Source: Bog-159 sp035499555
Lineage (GTDB): Bacteria > Acidobacteriota > Terriglobia > Bryobacterales > Bryobacteraceae
Assembly (NCBI GenBank): GCA_035499555.1
Contig: DATJYO010000075.1
Location: 1 to 64,000, forward strand
Direction of reading: 5' to 3'
Length of the DNA stretch: 64,000 nt
In this document: one piece after another, positions 52,210 through 61,548 of the stretch
Numbering within the stretch: the stretch's first letter is position 1
Layout of the letters: each line of letters begins with the position of its first letter
Position numbers and translations under genes: made by a program
The notes under the pieces: model-generated
What the model was told of the DNA's origin: nothing
Seen by the model: the letters and a program-made list of their open reading frames with translations, nothing else
Database searches by the model: none

Positions 52210-54990
52210 ATGCCCCTTGACGGCGGTCTTTGGAGCGGGTTCTGCAATGAACTGGAGTCACGGACCGCCCACCTGGCCGGCGAGTTCTCGGCCGCGTGGA
52301 GGGACCTCGCGGCGCTGATCGCGGCGCAGCGCGACGCTTTTGCGATCCTGAACAAGCCCGAACCGCCCGCGGACCGGCCGCAGTCTTTGGCTGCGTTTTT
52401 CGAAGGCGTCGCGCCGGTATTGCTGGCGGAACCGCTCGCCGTTTATGCCAGGAAAAGGCCCATCGCACGGTCCCTTGCCGCGATGGAAGAGTACGAGTCC
52501 AACCTGGAGGATCTCTTGCGCCGGCTCCCGAGAGCGGCCGAGCTCAGCGGCCGGGAACTGGCGGGGTTGAGCTCTGGCAGTCGTCGGTCTCTCGCAGGGT
52601 TGTACCGGCCGTTTCAGCGGCGGCCGCGACCGATCCGTCTTCGCGAGGCAGTCTCGGATCACATTCAGGAAAGAATTCTCAGGCGGGCCGCGCTCGATGG
52701 CGCTTTCCAGCTCCTGCTCGCCCAGTCCGCGTTCCATCTGCTCGTGCCATGGCAGGCGTGCCGGCGCGCCTTTCTGTCGGCGCTGACCCAATCCGAGCGC
52801 GAACGTGCCGATCTTGCCGGCACACGCGGCTGGTGGACCGGCGAGGCGGCCAGGTACGAACAGCGTGCCGCCGTTTTGCTGGCGCGATACGAGGGGTGGG
52901 CGGGGCCGGTTGCCGAGACCGCCGCAGCCGGCTTGCTGCGACGGCCCCGACCGGCTGCCGGGGGAAAGCGCGCCGCCTGGGCAAAGGAACATCAGAAGCA
53001 TCTTAGCTTCTGGTCGCGTCAGCAACGCGCGGTGCGCGCCGTACTCGACCTGGAACTCCACCTGGTGCAATTGGCCCGCGAGATGACCGCGGAGACACTC
53101 GCGGCGGTGAAGGCGCTGGAGGCGGAACACCAGGAACTGATTGCGGAACTGGACAGCGCAATCGCGTGGCTCCAAGGGTGGTCAGGAGGCCCGGACGCGG
53201 CGTCACTTCCGCAACCGAAAGCACGGCTCCTGTCTTCGGAAGAGCACCTGTCTGAGTGGCTGCGGCGGGTTTCCGCGGCAACGCGCGGGCAGCTTCCGCT
53301 GACGACCGAGACGGTAGCGCCCCGTCCAGCGCTGCCGGGCTGGCGCCGGCCTTGGCGCGATCTCGAGCCCACCAAGGAGTTTCTTTCCGCACTATCTACG
53401 GCCGGGGCGCCGATATTACTGAGCGGCCTGCGGGAGGCCGAGGCCGTCCATCGGGCGATCGTCCGGGAAGTGGAGCGCGCGCGCGAGGTGGTTGATTTCG
53501 GCATCGAGACGGCGCGCCTGGAGGGTGCAACCGGCGAGGCGCTGGCGCGAGAGGCCGTAGGCAACGCGCTTTCCCTGCTGACCTACCAAAAAAGCGCGAT
53601 CCCGGCCGTCCGGGCGGGGATGGAGTCGGCCGCTGCCCGGGCCGAAGCCGTTGTGCTGGCCGAAAGCGACCTCGCCCTGGAGAAGGGGCGCATCGGCCTG
53701 CTGGCGCATGTGACCCGTCAACGGGGTGGCCAGGCGTTGCGACAACTTCGCGGCCTCACCGCAAGCACGGTGCAGGCTTCCTCGCGGCGCTTGTGGTCGG
53801 GGGCTTTGCGTCTCTATCGCTGGGCATTGCTCAAGATCGGTTGGATCGCTCCCAGGAGGCAAGCCGCGGAACCGGTTGTCCGGCGGGCGGAGCTTGGCGA
53901 AACCCTCGCCGTCCAATTGCGCGCGCGTGACCTGCCCATGATCTACCGGCGACTCTTCCGCCTGGCGCCGGTCGAGGACCCCAGGTTTCTGGTGGGCCGG
54001 GAAGCGGAAATGGCCGGCTTTGCCGATGCTCTCAAATGCTGGGAGTCCGGCAAGGGAGCGTCGGTGATCGTGATCGGCGCACGGGGGAGCGGGAAGACCA
54101 GCCTTATCAACTGCGCCGTCGCCGGAGTCTTTCCGCACTGCGAGGTGATCCGCGGGCAGTTCGCCGACCGCCTGCTGACCCCGCCGCAGATGACGAACTT
54201 CGTGCGTGATCTCTTGCAGGTTCCCGCGGAAGGCGATGTCGTCGCTGCGCTGCGCGGATGCCGCCGCGTCATACTGATCGAGGAATTCGAGAGGACGTTC
54301 CTACGAACCGTCAACGGGTTCGGCGCCTTGCGAATGCTGCTCGACTTGATGTATTCCACCGCGCGCAGCACGCTGTGGGTATTCAGCGTCAACGAAACCG
54401 CCTATCGCTACCTGGATGCCGTAGTTGGGCTGGGACGCCATTTCTCCCATCGCATCAACGCCATGTCGGTGAAACAGGAGGATCTCACGAATGCCATCCT
54501 CCAGCGGCACGGTCTCTCCGGACTGCGCATGGAGTTTGCGCCCTTGCCGGAGGAAGACCCCCGGGTGAGCCGGCTCCGCCGGTTCCTGGGTTTGGAGCAG
54601 GATCCGCAAAAGCTATTTCTGGAGGCTCTCTACGAACAATCGGAGGGTATCTTTCGGGCGGCCTTCGAGTTATGGCAGGGTTCCATCGAAAGGGTGGAGG
54701 GCGGCATCGTCCATATGCGGCAGCCGCTCGCCCCGGACTACCAGCGGCTGGCATCGGAAATGACGCTGGAGGATTGTTTTGTTTTGAAGGCCATCCTGCA
54801 ACATGGCAGCCTGACGGCGGAGGAGGTGGCTCCCGTCCTGGCGATCGGCCCCGAGGAGAGCGTACGTCAATTGGAGCGGCTTCACGTGCTGGAGGTGCTC
54901 GAACCGGAGCCGGCCAGCCCCGGTGTGCGGGTACGGCCCGAGGCCGGCAGGTTGGTCCGCGAAACCCTGAGCCGCAGGAATTTACTGTAG
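52210..54990 (+). CDS. Large P-loop ATPase with helical N-terminal half
   Basis: 926 residues. Residues 1-590 are mostly helical (AMEEYESNLEDLLRRLPRA; ALRQLRGLTAST) with no signal peptide or clear membrane span. A P-loop domain follows: lead-in RFLVGREAEM, Walker A GARGSGKT (623-630, Lys629) and Walker B VILIEEF (687-693, with Glu-Glu in place of the usual Asp-Glu), and a later sensor-like LWVFSVNETAYRYLDAV. The last ~90 residues resemble a winged helix (VLKAILQHGSLTAEEVAPVL). It resembles AAA+ or STAND NTPases of the AAA_16/Orc type by eye. The MscS gene follows 14 bp later with its ribosome-binding site overlapping this stop. GGAG lies 6 bases before the ATG. Confidence 0.8.
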   Translation: MPLDGGLWSGFCNELESRTAHLAGEFSAAWRDLAALIAAQRDAFAILNKPEPPADRPQSLAAFFEGVAPVLLAEPLAVYARKRPIARSLAAMEEYESNLEDLLRRLPRAAELSGRELAGLSSGSRRSLAGLYRPFQRRPRPIRLREAVSDHIQERILRRAALDGAFQLLLAQSAFHLLVPWQACRRAFLSALTQSERERADLAGTRGWWTGEAARYEQRAAVLLARYEGWAGPVAETAAAGLLRRPRPAAGGKRAAWAKEHQKHLSFWSRQQRAVRAVLDLELHLVQLAREMTAETLAAVKALEAEHQELIAELDSAIAWLQGWSGGPDAASLPQPKARLLSSEEHLSEWLRRVSAATRGQLPLTTETVAPRPALPGWRRPWRDLEPTKEFLSALSTAGAPILLSGLREAEAVHRAIVREVERAREVVDFGIETARLEGATGEALAREAVGNALSLLTYQKSAIPAVRAGMESAAARAEAVVLAESDLALEKGRIGLLAHVTRQRGGQALRQLRGLTASTVQASSRRLWSGALRLYRWALLKIGWIAPRRQAAEPVVRRAELGETLAVQLRARDLPMIYRRLFRLAPVEDPRFLVGREAEMAGFADALKCWESGKGASVIVIGARGSGKTSLINCAVAGVFPHCEVIRGQFADRLLTPPQMTNFVRDLLQVPAEGDVVAALRGCRRVILIEEFERTFLRTVNGFGALRMLLDLMYSTARSTLWVFSVNETAYRYLDAVVGLGRHFSHRINAMSVKQEDLTNAILQRHGLSGLRMEFAPLPEEDPRVSRLRRFLGLEQDPQKLFLEALYEQSEGIFRAAFELWQGSIERVEGGIVHMRQPLAPDYQRLASEMTLEDCFVLKAILQHGSLTAEEVAPVLAIGPEESVRQLERLHVLEVLEPEPASPGVRVRPEAGRLVRETLSRRNLL

Positions 54991-55004
54991 GAGGTATGGA
55001 CTCG

Positions 55005-55862
55005 ATGTGCACGACCGGTCCGGCGATGCTTTTATTGCAGACGAAACCGCAGTTGAACATTCTCCGATATTTCACGATGGGCAGGATTGCGACGGTAATG
55101 GCGATCTTCATCGTCGCCTGGCTGTTGATCCGATACGCAACCAGGCTCCTCGATCTGGTGAGTCTGCGCAGCCCGCGGGCGCGTTTCGCAGTGAAGTGGA
55201 TTGTTCCGGTGTTGCGCATTGGTCTTTGGTTTCTGGCCGGCTTCGCCTCGTTCGATCTGCTTTCCCCGTCCAGGGAGGCATTCATCGCCGCGATTGGTTC
55301 GGTGGCCATCGCGATCGGCCTGGGAGCGCAGGATCTCATCAAGAACCTCATCGGTGGGCTGGTGGTAGTGGCGGACCGTCCGTATCAGCTCGGCGACCGC
55401 GTCCAGATCGGCGAGGCGTTTGGCGAGATCGATCACATCGGCCTGCGCAGCACCAAGCTGACGACTTTTGGGGATACGCGAGTGACAATTCCCAACTCCG
55501 ACATTCTCACCACCGAGGTATTCAATTCCAACTCCGGCGTGCCGGACTGCCAGGTGGCGACAGATGTCTTTCTGCCGCCGAGCACCGACCCCGCGCTGGT
55601 TGCCCGGATCGGCTACGAGGCAGCTTACACTTCCCCGTTCACATATCTTGCCAAGCCGGTGACCGTGCTGATCTCCGACGAGTTCGATCGCCGTCCGTAC
55701 CTGAAGGTGCGGATCAAGGCCTATGTCTTCGATCATCGGTACCAGCCGCAGATGCAGAGCGATATCACCGCGCGCGCCAAGACGGAGTTCCTGCGGCTCG
55801 GGTTGCTGAAGGCATGGAGCCACAGCGAGATTGTGGAACCCATGCAGGCCCAGGCGGGTTGA
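55005..55862 (+). CDS. MscS-family mechanosensitive channel, third of three, coupled to ATPase
   Basis: 285 residues if the ATG at 55005 is used (GGAGG 10 bases upstream, overlapping the ATPase stop); an ATG at 54996 is also possible but lies only 1 base after GGAGG. A single N-terminal hydrophobic span is followed by a second (WIVPVLRIGLWFLAGFASFDL), then the pore helix SVAIAIGLGAQDLIKNLIGGLVVV and the MscS beta domain (LGDRVQIGEAFGEIDHIGLRSTKLTTFGDTRVTIPNSD). Shorter than the other two copies. Its tight link to the ATPase suggests that they act together. Confidence 0.88.
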   Translation: MCTTGPAMLLLQTKPQLNILRYFTMGRIATVMAIFIVAWLLIRYATRLLDLVSLRSPRARFAVKWIVPVLRIGLWFLAGFASFDLLSPSREAFIAAIGSVAIAIGLGAQDLIKNLIGGLVVVADRPYQLGDRVQIGEAFGEIDHIGLRSTKLTTFGDTRVTIPNSDILTTEVFNSNSGVPDCQVATDVFLPPSTDPALVARIGYEAAYTSPFTYLAKPVTVLISDEFDRRPYLKVRIKAYVFDHRYQPQMQSDITARAKTEFLRLGLLKAWSHSEIVEPMQAQAG

Positions 55863-56048
55863 CCGGGCGGAGGGCCCACGAACCTGCGGCCGCTGCGATC
55901 CGCAAGGAACACACAATCAATAGTCATTGGTCACCCGGTCAGGTGGATGGGCGAGAGGTGAACGGAGCCTCCGTATCCGGGAACCGTCTCCTGCGCCTGC
56001 GCGGAACTATAATGATCCTCGTGGCGTTTGTCCACCCCGGAGTCTGCC

Positions 56049-57605
56049 ATGAACGAACCTGAAAATCGCCAAATCTCGCGCCGCGCTTTTGCGGGCGCCG
56101 CCGCGGCGGCCGCCTTCACCATCGTGCCGCGGCACGTGCTGGGCGCGCCCTTTGTGGCGCCCAGCGACCGGATCACGGTCGCTACCATCGGTCTCGGCCG
56201 GCAAGGCCAGGCGGTTACCATGGAACTGCTCGCGCGGCCGGACATACAGGTCATCGCGGTGTGCGACTGCAATCGCTATAGCCGCGACTACGTGGAGTAC
56301 GGCCCGAACGATCTGCTGCGGTCCGCACGCCGCCTGCTCGGCCCGGGCTACGAATACTGGGGCGAGGACATGGCATCGCCCGGCGAAGTGGATCTCGCGC
56401 CGCACTTCCGCACCAGCCTGGGCATGGGAGGACGCGAACCCGCGCGGCGGCTGGTCGAAGCCTACTATGGCGCGCGTAAGGGCACCGGCTCGGATACCTA
56501 CAAGGGTTGCACCGCACACATCGACTACCGCGACTTGCTGGACAAAGAGAAGGACCTCGACGCGGTCTATGTCGCCACGCCCGATCATTGGCACGCGCCC
56601 ATCTCCCTGGCGGCCATGAAGCGGCGCAAGCACGTGCTGTGTCAGAAGCCCATGACGCACACCATCGGCGACGCGCGGCGCATGGCGCAGATGGCGCACG
56701 AGATGAAAGTCGCCACCTCGCTGCCGGTCAACAATCCTTCCAGCGAGCCGACCAAACTGATCTCCGCATGGCTGGCCGACGGCGCCATCGGCCCTGTGCG
56801 CGAGGTGCACAACTGGTCGAGCCGCCCCTTCTGGCCGCAGGGCATCGAGCGTCCCAAGGAGGCGCAGCCGGTCCCCGAAGGGCTCGACTGGAACCTGTGG
56901 CTGGGACCCGCGCCGGAGCGCCCGTTCAATCACGTCTACCTGCCCTTCTCCTGGCGCGGCTGGTACGATTTCGGCTGCGGCTCGTTCGGCGATATGGGCT
57001 GCTACAGTTTCGCCGGCGTGTTCAAGATCCTGGGACTGACGCCGCCGGCGGTGGTGGAATCCTCCTCCAGCGAGTCGTTCGACGAGACCTATCCGAAGGC
57101 GTCCATGGTCCACATGCACTTTCCGGCGGCAGGCGATCGGCCGGCCGTGCGTATGTCCTGGTATGACGGCGGACTGCGGCCGCCGCGGCCGGGCGGCCTG
57201 CGCGCCGACGATCAGCATTATTTCGAGGCGGGCGAGGAGAACGAAGGCATCATGTACGTCGGCGATAAAGGCATGATCCTGGCGGGATTCAACGGAAACA
57301 ATCCGCGCGTGTATCCGGAGTCGCCGAAGTATCAGCCGCCGCCGCGTCAGCCGCGCGGGCAGTATCCGCCGCGGGATGTGGCTATCGATCAGTGGGTGGC
57401 GGCCTGCAAGGGCGGAGCGCCGGCGCCGCTGGCCAACTTCGAGATCCAGAGCCCGGTAACGGAGGCCTTTCTGCTGGGCTGCATCGCGCAGCGGTTCCCC
57501 GGCGAGCGCATCGAGTGGGACACCGCCAATATGAAGATCACCAGTTCCGAAAAGCTGAACGCGCATGTGGATCCGCCGCCGGCGCGTTCCGGTTTCAGCG
57601 GTTAG
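56049..57605 (+). CDS. Tat-exported Gfo/Idh/MocA-family oxidoreductase
   Basis: 518 residues from the ATG at 56049 (GGAG 6 bases upstream; a longer frame from 56028 starts with TTG). A twin-arginine signal (ISRRAFAGAAAA) is followed by NAD(P)-binding GLGRQGQAVT and EKP-like (CQKPMTHT) motifs of the family, with the C-terminal substrate domain. Bryobacteral genomes encode many secreted members that act on sugars or sugar acids; glycosyl-hydrolase-type activity with bound NAD is also known in the family. Substrate not determinable. Its stop overlaps the stop of the convergent SDR gene by 4 bases. Confidence 0.92.
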   Translation: MNEPENRQISRRAFAGAAAAAAFTIVPRHVLGAPFVAPSDRITVATIGLGRQGQAVTMELLARPDIQVIAVCDCNRYSRDYVEYGPNDLLRSARRLLGPGYEYWGEDMASPGEVDLAPHFRTSLGMGGREPARRLVEAYYGARKGTGSDTYKGCTAHIDYRDLLDKEKDLDAVYVATPDHWHAPISLAAMKRRKHVLCQKPMTHTIGDARRMAQMAHEMKVATSLPVNNPSSEPTKLISAWLADGAIGPVREVHNWSSRPFWPQGIERPKEAQPVPEGLDWNLWLGPAPERPFNHVYLPFSWRGWYDFGCGSFGDMGCYSFAGVFKILGLTPPAVVESSSSESFDETYPKASMVHMHFPAAGDRPAVRMSWYDGGLRPPRPGGLRADDQHYFEAGEENEGIMYVGDKGMILAGFNGNNPRVYPESPKYQPPPRQPRGQYPPRDVAIDQWVAACKGGAPAPLANFEIQSPVTEAFLLGCIAQRFPGERIEWDTANMKITSSEKLNAHVDPPPARSGFSG

Positions 57606-58369
57606 CTGTTCAGTCCTCTGGTGATTCGCGCCAGGGTGGCGCGCGGCGCAACCCGCGTGGAAAACGCCGTCAGCTTGTTGCGCAGCCCAGCTATGGCGAT
57701 GCGTTTACCTGTCATCAGCCCTTCGTAACCCACCCGCGCCACGGTCGCGGCGTCCATCACCGGGCTGGTGCGGAACAAGCGCGAGTTCTCGTTTCCGGCC
57801 GTGGCCGCGAAGCGGGTGGCGGTCGGCCCGGGCACCAGCGCCGTGGCGGTGACGCCGGTTCCCTGCAGTTCCTCCGCGATCGCGTCCGTGAAAGACAGGA
57901 CGAAAGCCTTGGACGCGTAGTAGACCGCCATGAAGGGGCCGGGCACGTACGCGGCGGTGGATGCCACGTTCAGGATCCTGCCGTTATGCCGCGCCAGCAT
58001 GCCCGGCAGAAACAGGCGGGTGAGATGCGCCAGGGACGCGATATTCACCTGGATCATGTGCGCTTCGGTTTCCCACTCGATCTCCGCATACGCCCCGCGC
58101 GCGCCGAAGCCGGCATTATTCACCAGGACGTCTACGGCGATGCCGGCGGCGATGAGCGTATCGAAAATATGCGCCGGCGCGCCGGAATCGGCCAGATCGG
58201 CCGCCAGCGGGCGCGCCGTGATTCCATGCGCGCGCGCCAATTCCTGCGCCAACGACTCGAGTTTCTCCGCGCCGCGCGCCACCAGGATCAGGTTGTGATT
58301 GCCGGCCGCGAAAAGGCGGGCCAGTTCTTCGCCGATCCCGCCGGAAGCGCCGGTGATGAGCGCCGTCAT
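57602..58369 (-). CDS. Short-chain dehydrogenase/reductase
   Basis: 255 residues. The Rossmann motif TGASGGIGEE (residues 6-15), NNAG (about 88-91), catalytic Ser region (NVASTAAYVPG), and YxxxK in YYASKAF (Tyr and Lys) are present. Classical SDR, NAD(P)-dependent, cytoplasmic. The N-terminus overlaps the preceding DUF1992 gene by 4 bases, so the two genes are likely translated together. Similar proteins with this C-terminus (TGKRIAIAGLRNKLTAFSTRV) are acyl/steroid-like reductases of unknown substrate. Confidence 0.92.
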   Translation of the reverse strand: MTALITGASGGIGEELARLFAAGNHNLILVARGAEKLESLAQELARAHGITARPLAADLADSGAPAHIFDTLIAAGIAVDVLVNNAGFGARGAYAEIEWETEAHMIQVNIASLAHLTRLFLPGMLARHNGRILNVASTAAYVPGPFMAVYYASKAFVLSFTDAIAEELQGTGVTATALVPGPTATRFAATAGNENSRLFRTSPVMDAATVARVGYEGLMTGKRIAIAGLRNKLTAFSTRVAPRATLARITRGLNS

Positions 58370-58713
58370 GCCGCGCCTTCATCGATAGGCAGCTTGTGCC
58401 AGACGGTAGAGGGCGTTTTGAGATTGTAGATCGCGATGCGCCGGTTGAGCGCCCGGGCGCGCGCCAGCCAATCGGCCCGATTCCGGCCCGCGCGCAACGC
58501 GGCGATCTCCGCGTCGATCTCGCGTCCCTCTTCGATCCACGCGGGAGCGAATCCGTAGTTGCGCAACAGCCGGTGCGCCATGCGCAAGGACGGATCCTCG
58601 AACGGATCCTCCTCCAGGTTCAACGGCCGCCCCTCGCCCGCCAGGTGCTCGAAGGCGCCTTCGGCCATGGCCTCCTCGATCTTCCGGTCAGCTACCCGGC
58701 GCCAGACATCCAT
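58366..58713 (-). CDS. DUF1992 (DnaJ-homologue subfamily C member 28-like) protein
   Basis: 115 residues from the ATG at 58713 (a longer frame from 58899 would run into the promoter of the neighbouring gene). The pattern VADRKIEEAMAEGAFEHLAGEGRPLNLEEDPFEDPSLRMAHRLLRNYGFAPAWIE is diagnostic of DUF1992, which also forms the conserved domain of DNAJC28 proteins. Function unknown, cytoplasmic. Overlaps the SDR start by 4 bases (ATGA). Confidence 0.9.
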   Translation of the reverse strand: MDVWRRVADRKIEEAMAEGAFEHLAGEGRPLNLEEDPFEDPSLRMAHRLLRNYGFAPAWIEEGREIDAEIAALRAGRNRADWLARARALNRRIAIYNLKTPSTVWHKLPIDEGAA

Positions 58714-58760
58714 ATACCGATAGCTTACCGGAATCGTCACGGCAGAGGTATAGTCGCGGA

Positions 58761-58774
58761 TAGGAGGCCTCCTA
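58761..58774 (+). promoter_or_regulatory. Perfect 14-bp palindrome containing the ribosome-binding site
   Basis: taggaggcctccta reads the same on both strands. It contains the GGAGG site 6 bases before the ATG of the propeller gene and ends in the A of the ATG. It sits in the 60-bp divergent gap between DUF1992 (58713) and the propeller gene (58774). It may be a small operator, or two complementary ribosome-binding-site halves by coincidence; with no loop it cannot form a stable intramolecular RNA hairpin. Confidence 0.35.
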
Positions 58775-60600
58775 TGGCCCGCTTCGTTTGCCTGTTTCTG
58801 GCGGTATCGGCGGCCGGGGCGATAACGGCCGCGGCGCAGCCGCGGGATGCGGTCGTGCTCAGCCAGACGCCGGTGGTCGGCGTACCCGCCATCGATCATG
58901 ACGGCCGGACGATCGCCTTCAGCGCGGGGATCGATCCGGGTGGACTGCCGCAGGCTTCACTGGACCTGTGGCTGTGGAGCGGCGGGTCGGTCCGCAGCCT
59001 GACGAACTATTCCAGTACCGGCGCCGCTTCCGCGGTGACCTCGTATGCGCTATCCGCGGATGGCTCCGCGGCTGCGTACATACTCTCAGGGTCGTACGGA
59101 CAGACCGGCGAGATTCACACCATCGATCTTACGTCGGGAGTCGATCGCCTGCTGGCTTCCAACAGCCAGGGCTGTCCGCAGCCCTTGGTGGTGTGTCCGG
59201 CCTGTTTCTTTCCCTGCGTCCACGATGTGCACATCGCCGCGGACGGCCGGATCTTGTACCTCGTCTCGGGCGGCCCGCCGTTCGACCTGGTTGACTCCAG
59301 CGGCGTGGTAACCTCTCTGCCCGTCTACTCCGGCAGCCTGGCCACGGGACCGCGACGGGTCATCAGCGACACGGGCGTAATGGTGTTCGCCAGTTCGCAG
59401 CTATCCAGCCAGCCCCCGGGCGGCGCCGTTGACATTTACGTCATGAACCTGGACGGCACCGGCGCGCGCAACCTGACTCAGTTCTCCGGCAGCGGGGATT
59501 TCGCGCAAAATGCCGTGATCAGCGCCGACGGCCGGACCATCGCTTTCGAAAGCAATCACGGAACCGCGGACCCGGACACCACCGAGATCTTCCTGGTGAA
59601 CGCCGATGGCACAGATTTGCGCCAGGTCACGGATGGCAATCCGGCAACCAACGCCAGCCTGTCGGCGGACGGCTCGCTGGTGGCGTTCGTGCAGTCCGGG
59701 CAGATCCAGATCGTGCCTACGTCCGGCAACAGCCAGCCCGCCACCGTGGCGAGTTTCCATTACTCCACGGCGCAGAATGCCATGATCGGCGATGACGGCG
59801 GCGAGGTGGCGTTCAATATCGGCCCCGGCGGGGCGCGTGGCGCGGTTTACGTCGTCCCGGCCGGCGGCGGCGCCAGCACGGCAGTTTACGCTCCGGCCGC
59901 TCTGAATGCCGGCGGCATGGTGGACGTGACCGGCTGGCAGCAGCCTTCGCCCGGCTCGCTGGTCAGCATTTACGGGCTGAATTTCTCGGCCGACCAGTCT
60001 TTCCTGGCCGATCGTTTCCCGTTGCCGCCCGCGCTGGGCGGCATCTCGATCCTGTTGAACGGCGAAGCCTTGCCGATGCAGGCGGTAACGCCGTGGCAGG
60101 TTAATGCGCAGCTTCCGCAGTCGATACCCGTGGGGAACATCGCCCTCCAGTTGGTGGTGAACGGCGCGGCTGCGAATAGCATTACGGCGGAGACCGTCGC
60201 CACCGCTCCGTCGCCGTTCGCCTTCTCGGCGACGGATCCGCAGGATGGCTTTGCCTACTGGCAGGCTGCCGCTTTCCATGCGGGTACGGCGGTGCTGGCG
60301 GACGCGGCGCATCCCGCCGCGGCCGGCGAGACGCTCGAAACGTATGGCTGTGGCCTGGGCGTGACGAGTCCGCAGGTGCCCGGCGGTGAACCGTCCCCAG
60401 CCTCGCCGCCGGCTGCCGCCGTGGTGACTCCGCAGGCGCAGATCGCACTGGCACCCGCGCGCGTCACCTTCGCCGGGCTGGTGCCGGGCCTGGCCGGAAT
60501 CTATCAAGTCAACGTGGTGGTACCCGACGGGTTGAGCGCGGGGTTGCAGCCGTTCGGTTGGTCGCCATACAGCACCGGCGCCTCCATCTACGTGAAGTAG
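58774..60600 (+). CDS. Secreted TolB/WD40-like beta-propeller with Solibacter C-terminal domain
   Basis: 608 residues from the ATG at 58774 (GGAGG 6 bases upstream). A signal peptide (MARFVCLFLAVSAAGAITAAAQ) leads to propeller blades (IDHDGRTIAFSAGI, VISADGRTIAFESNHG, LSADGSLVAFVQSG) of the TolB/WD40-like type, about residues 30-350. From about residue 370 the TIGR03437 domain follows (DVTGWQQPSPGSLVSIYGLNF, LGGISILLNGEALPMQAVTPWQVNAQLP), named for Solibacter. This domain is frequent only in that lineage, so it fixes the taxonomic group. Extracellular; binding partner unknown. Confidence 0.9.
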   Translation: MARFVCLFLAVSAAGAITAAAQPRDAVVLSQTPVVGVPAIDHDGRTIAFSAGIDPGGLPQASLDLWLWSGGSVRSLTNYSSTGAASAVTSYALSADGSAAAYILSGSYGQTGEIHTIDLTSGVDRLLASNSQGCPQPLVVCPACFFPCVHDVHIAADGRILYLVSGGPPFDLVDSSGVVTSLPVYSGSLATGPRRVISDTGVMVFASSQLSSQPPGGAVDIYVMNLDGTGARNLTQFSGSGDFAQNAVISADGRTIAFESNHGTADPDTTEIFLVNADGTDLRQVTDGNPATNASLSADGSLVAFVQSGQIQIVPTSGNSQPATVASFHYSTAQNAMIGDDGGEVAFNIGPGGARGAVYVVPAGGGASTAVYAPAALNAGGMVDVTGWQQPSPGSLVSIYGLNFSADQSFLADRFPLPPALGGISILLNGEALPMQAVTPWQVNAQLPQSIPVGNIALQLVVNGAAANSITAETVATAPSPFAFSATDPQDGFAYWQAAAFHAGTAVLADAAHPAAAGETLETYGCGLGVTSPQVPGGEPSPASPPAAAVVTPQAQIALAPARVTFAGLVPGLAGIYQVNVVVPDGLSAGLQPFGWSPYSTGASIYVK

Positions 60601-60617
60601 GCGGCTACACTGTATAG

Positions 60618-61547
60618 GTGCTCGAACTCCTCCACCCCGACGTTCGCGATCATATCGACGAGTGGCACGGCCGGTTCGCCGCGGCGCAGCCCTTCCGGCA
60701 CGTGGTGATCGACCGTTTTCTGGATCCGCAATTCTGCGGCGAACTGGTTGCCCAGTTTCCGCCTTTTGCCGCGGGTGACGCGCGCAACGAGCGGGGCGAG
60801 CCCGCCGGCAAATCCGTCATCAATGCCATCGCCGGGCTGGGGCCGGCCTTCCGCCAGTTCGATCGTCTGATGCGCAACGCCGAGTTCCTGGCCGCCATGG
60901 GACGTATAACCGGCATCGCGGAGCTGCTGTACGACGAGGATTATGTCGGCGGCGGCACGCACGAAAACCGCGACGGGCAGGAGCTCGACCCGCACGTGGA
61001 CTTCAACTATCACCCGCGGCTGGGTTGGCACCGGCGGCTCAACCTGATCGTCTTCCTGAACCCGGAATGGGACCAGAGTTGGGGCGGCTGCCTGGAGTTG
61101 TTGCGGGAGCCTTCCTCGCAGGGCGAGGAGCGGCGGTCGGTGGCGCCGCTGGCCAATCGCGCGGTGATCTTCGAGACCACCGAATCCTCGTGGCACGGTT
61201 TTCCCATCATTCGCACGCCCGCCGGACGAAACTTGACGCGCAAATCGCTGGCCGTATATTTTTACAGCCACGCGCGGCCGGCGGCGGAAATCGCCGCGCC
61301 GCACGCGACGTTCTACTATCAGCGGCCCCTGCCCGCGCATTTGCAGGCGGGCTACACACTACGCGAGGAGGACGTGGCCGAGATCCGCAAGCTGTTCTCC
61401 CGGCGCGATCAGCACATCCAGTTTCTCTACGAGCGCGAGACCGAGTTCTCGCAGTTGATGGAAGGCATCAATAAATGGAAAGCATTTCGCCTGGCGCGCG
61501 CGATCACGGCGCCGGCGCGCATGCTGAAACGGATGGCCGGAAAATGA
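60618..61547 (+). CDS. 2-oxoglutarate/Fe(II)-dependent oxygenase (prolyl-hydroxylase-like)
   Basis: 309 residues from a GTG 18 bases after the previous gene's stop. The double-stranded beta-helix carries the Fe(II) triad His126, Asp128 (DPHVDFNYH) and His193 (SSWHGFP), and Arg209 (NLTRKSLAVYFY) for 2-oxoglutarate. It is most like 2OG oxygenases with a FLNPEWDQSWGGCLEL strand (2OG-FeII_Oxy family). Substrate is unknown: peptide, small molecule or lipid hydroxylation all possible. Convergent with larE, one base between the two stops. No regulator nearby. Confidence 0.87.
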   Translation: MLELLHPDVRDHIDEWHGRFAAAQPFRHVVIDRFLDPQFCGELVAQFPPFAAGDARNERGEPAGKSVINAIAGLGPAFRQFDRLMRNAEFLAAMGRITGIAELLYDEDYVGGGTHENRDGQELDPHVDFNYHPRLGWHRRLNLIVFLNPEWDQSWGGCLELLREPSSQGEERRSVAPLANRAVIFETTESSWHGFPIIRTPAGRNLTRKSLAVYFYSHARPAAEIAAPHATFYYQRPLPAHLQAGYTLREEDVAEIRKLFSRRDQHIQFLYERETEFSQLMEGINKWKAFRLARAITAPARMLKRMAGK

Positions 61548-61548
61548 A

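Noticed and set aside
58761..58774. RNA hairpin/riboswitch reading of taggaggcctccta
   Set aside because: A perfect palindrome without a loop cannot fold into a stable intramolecular stem; kept only as a possible DNA operator.
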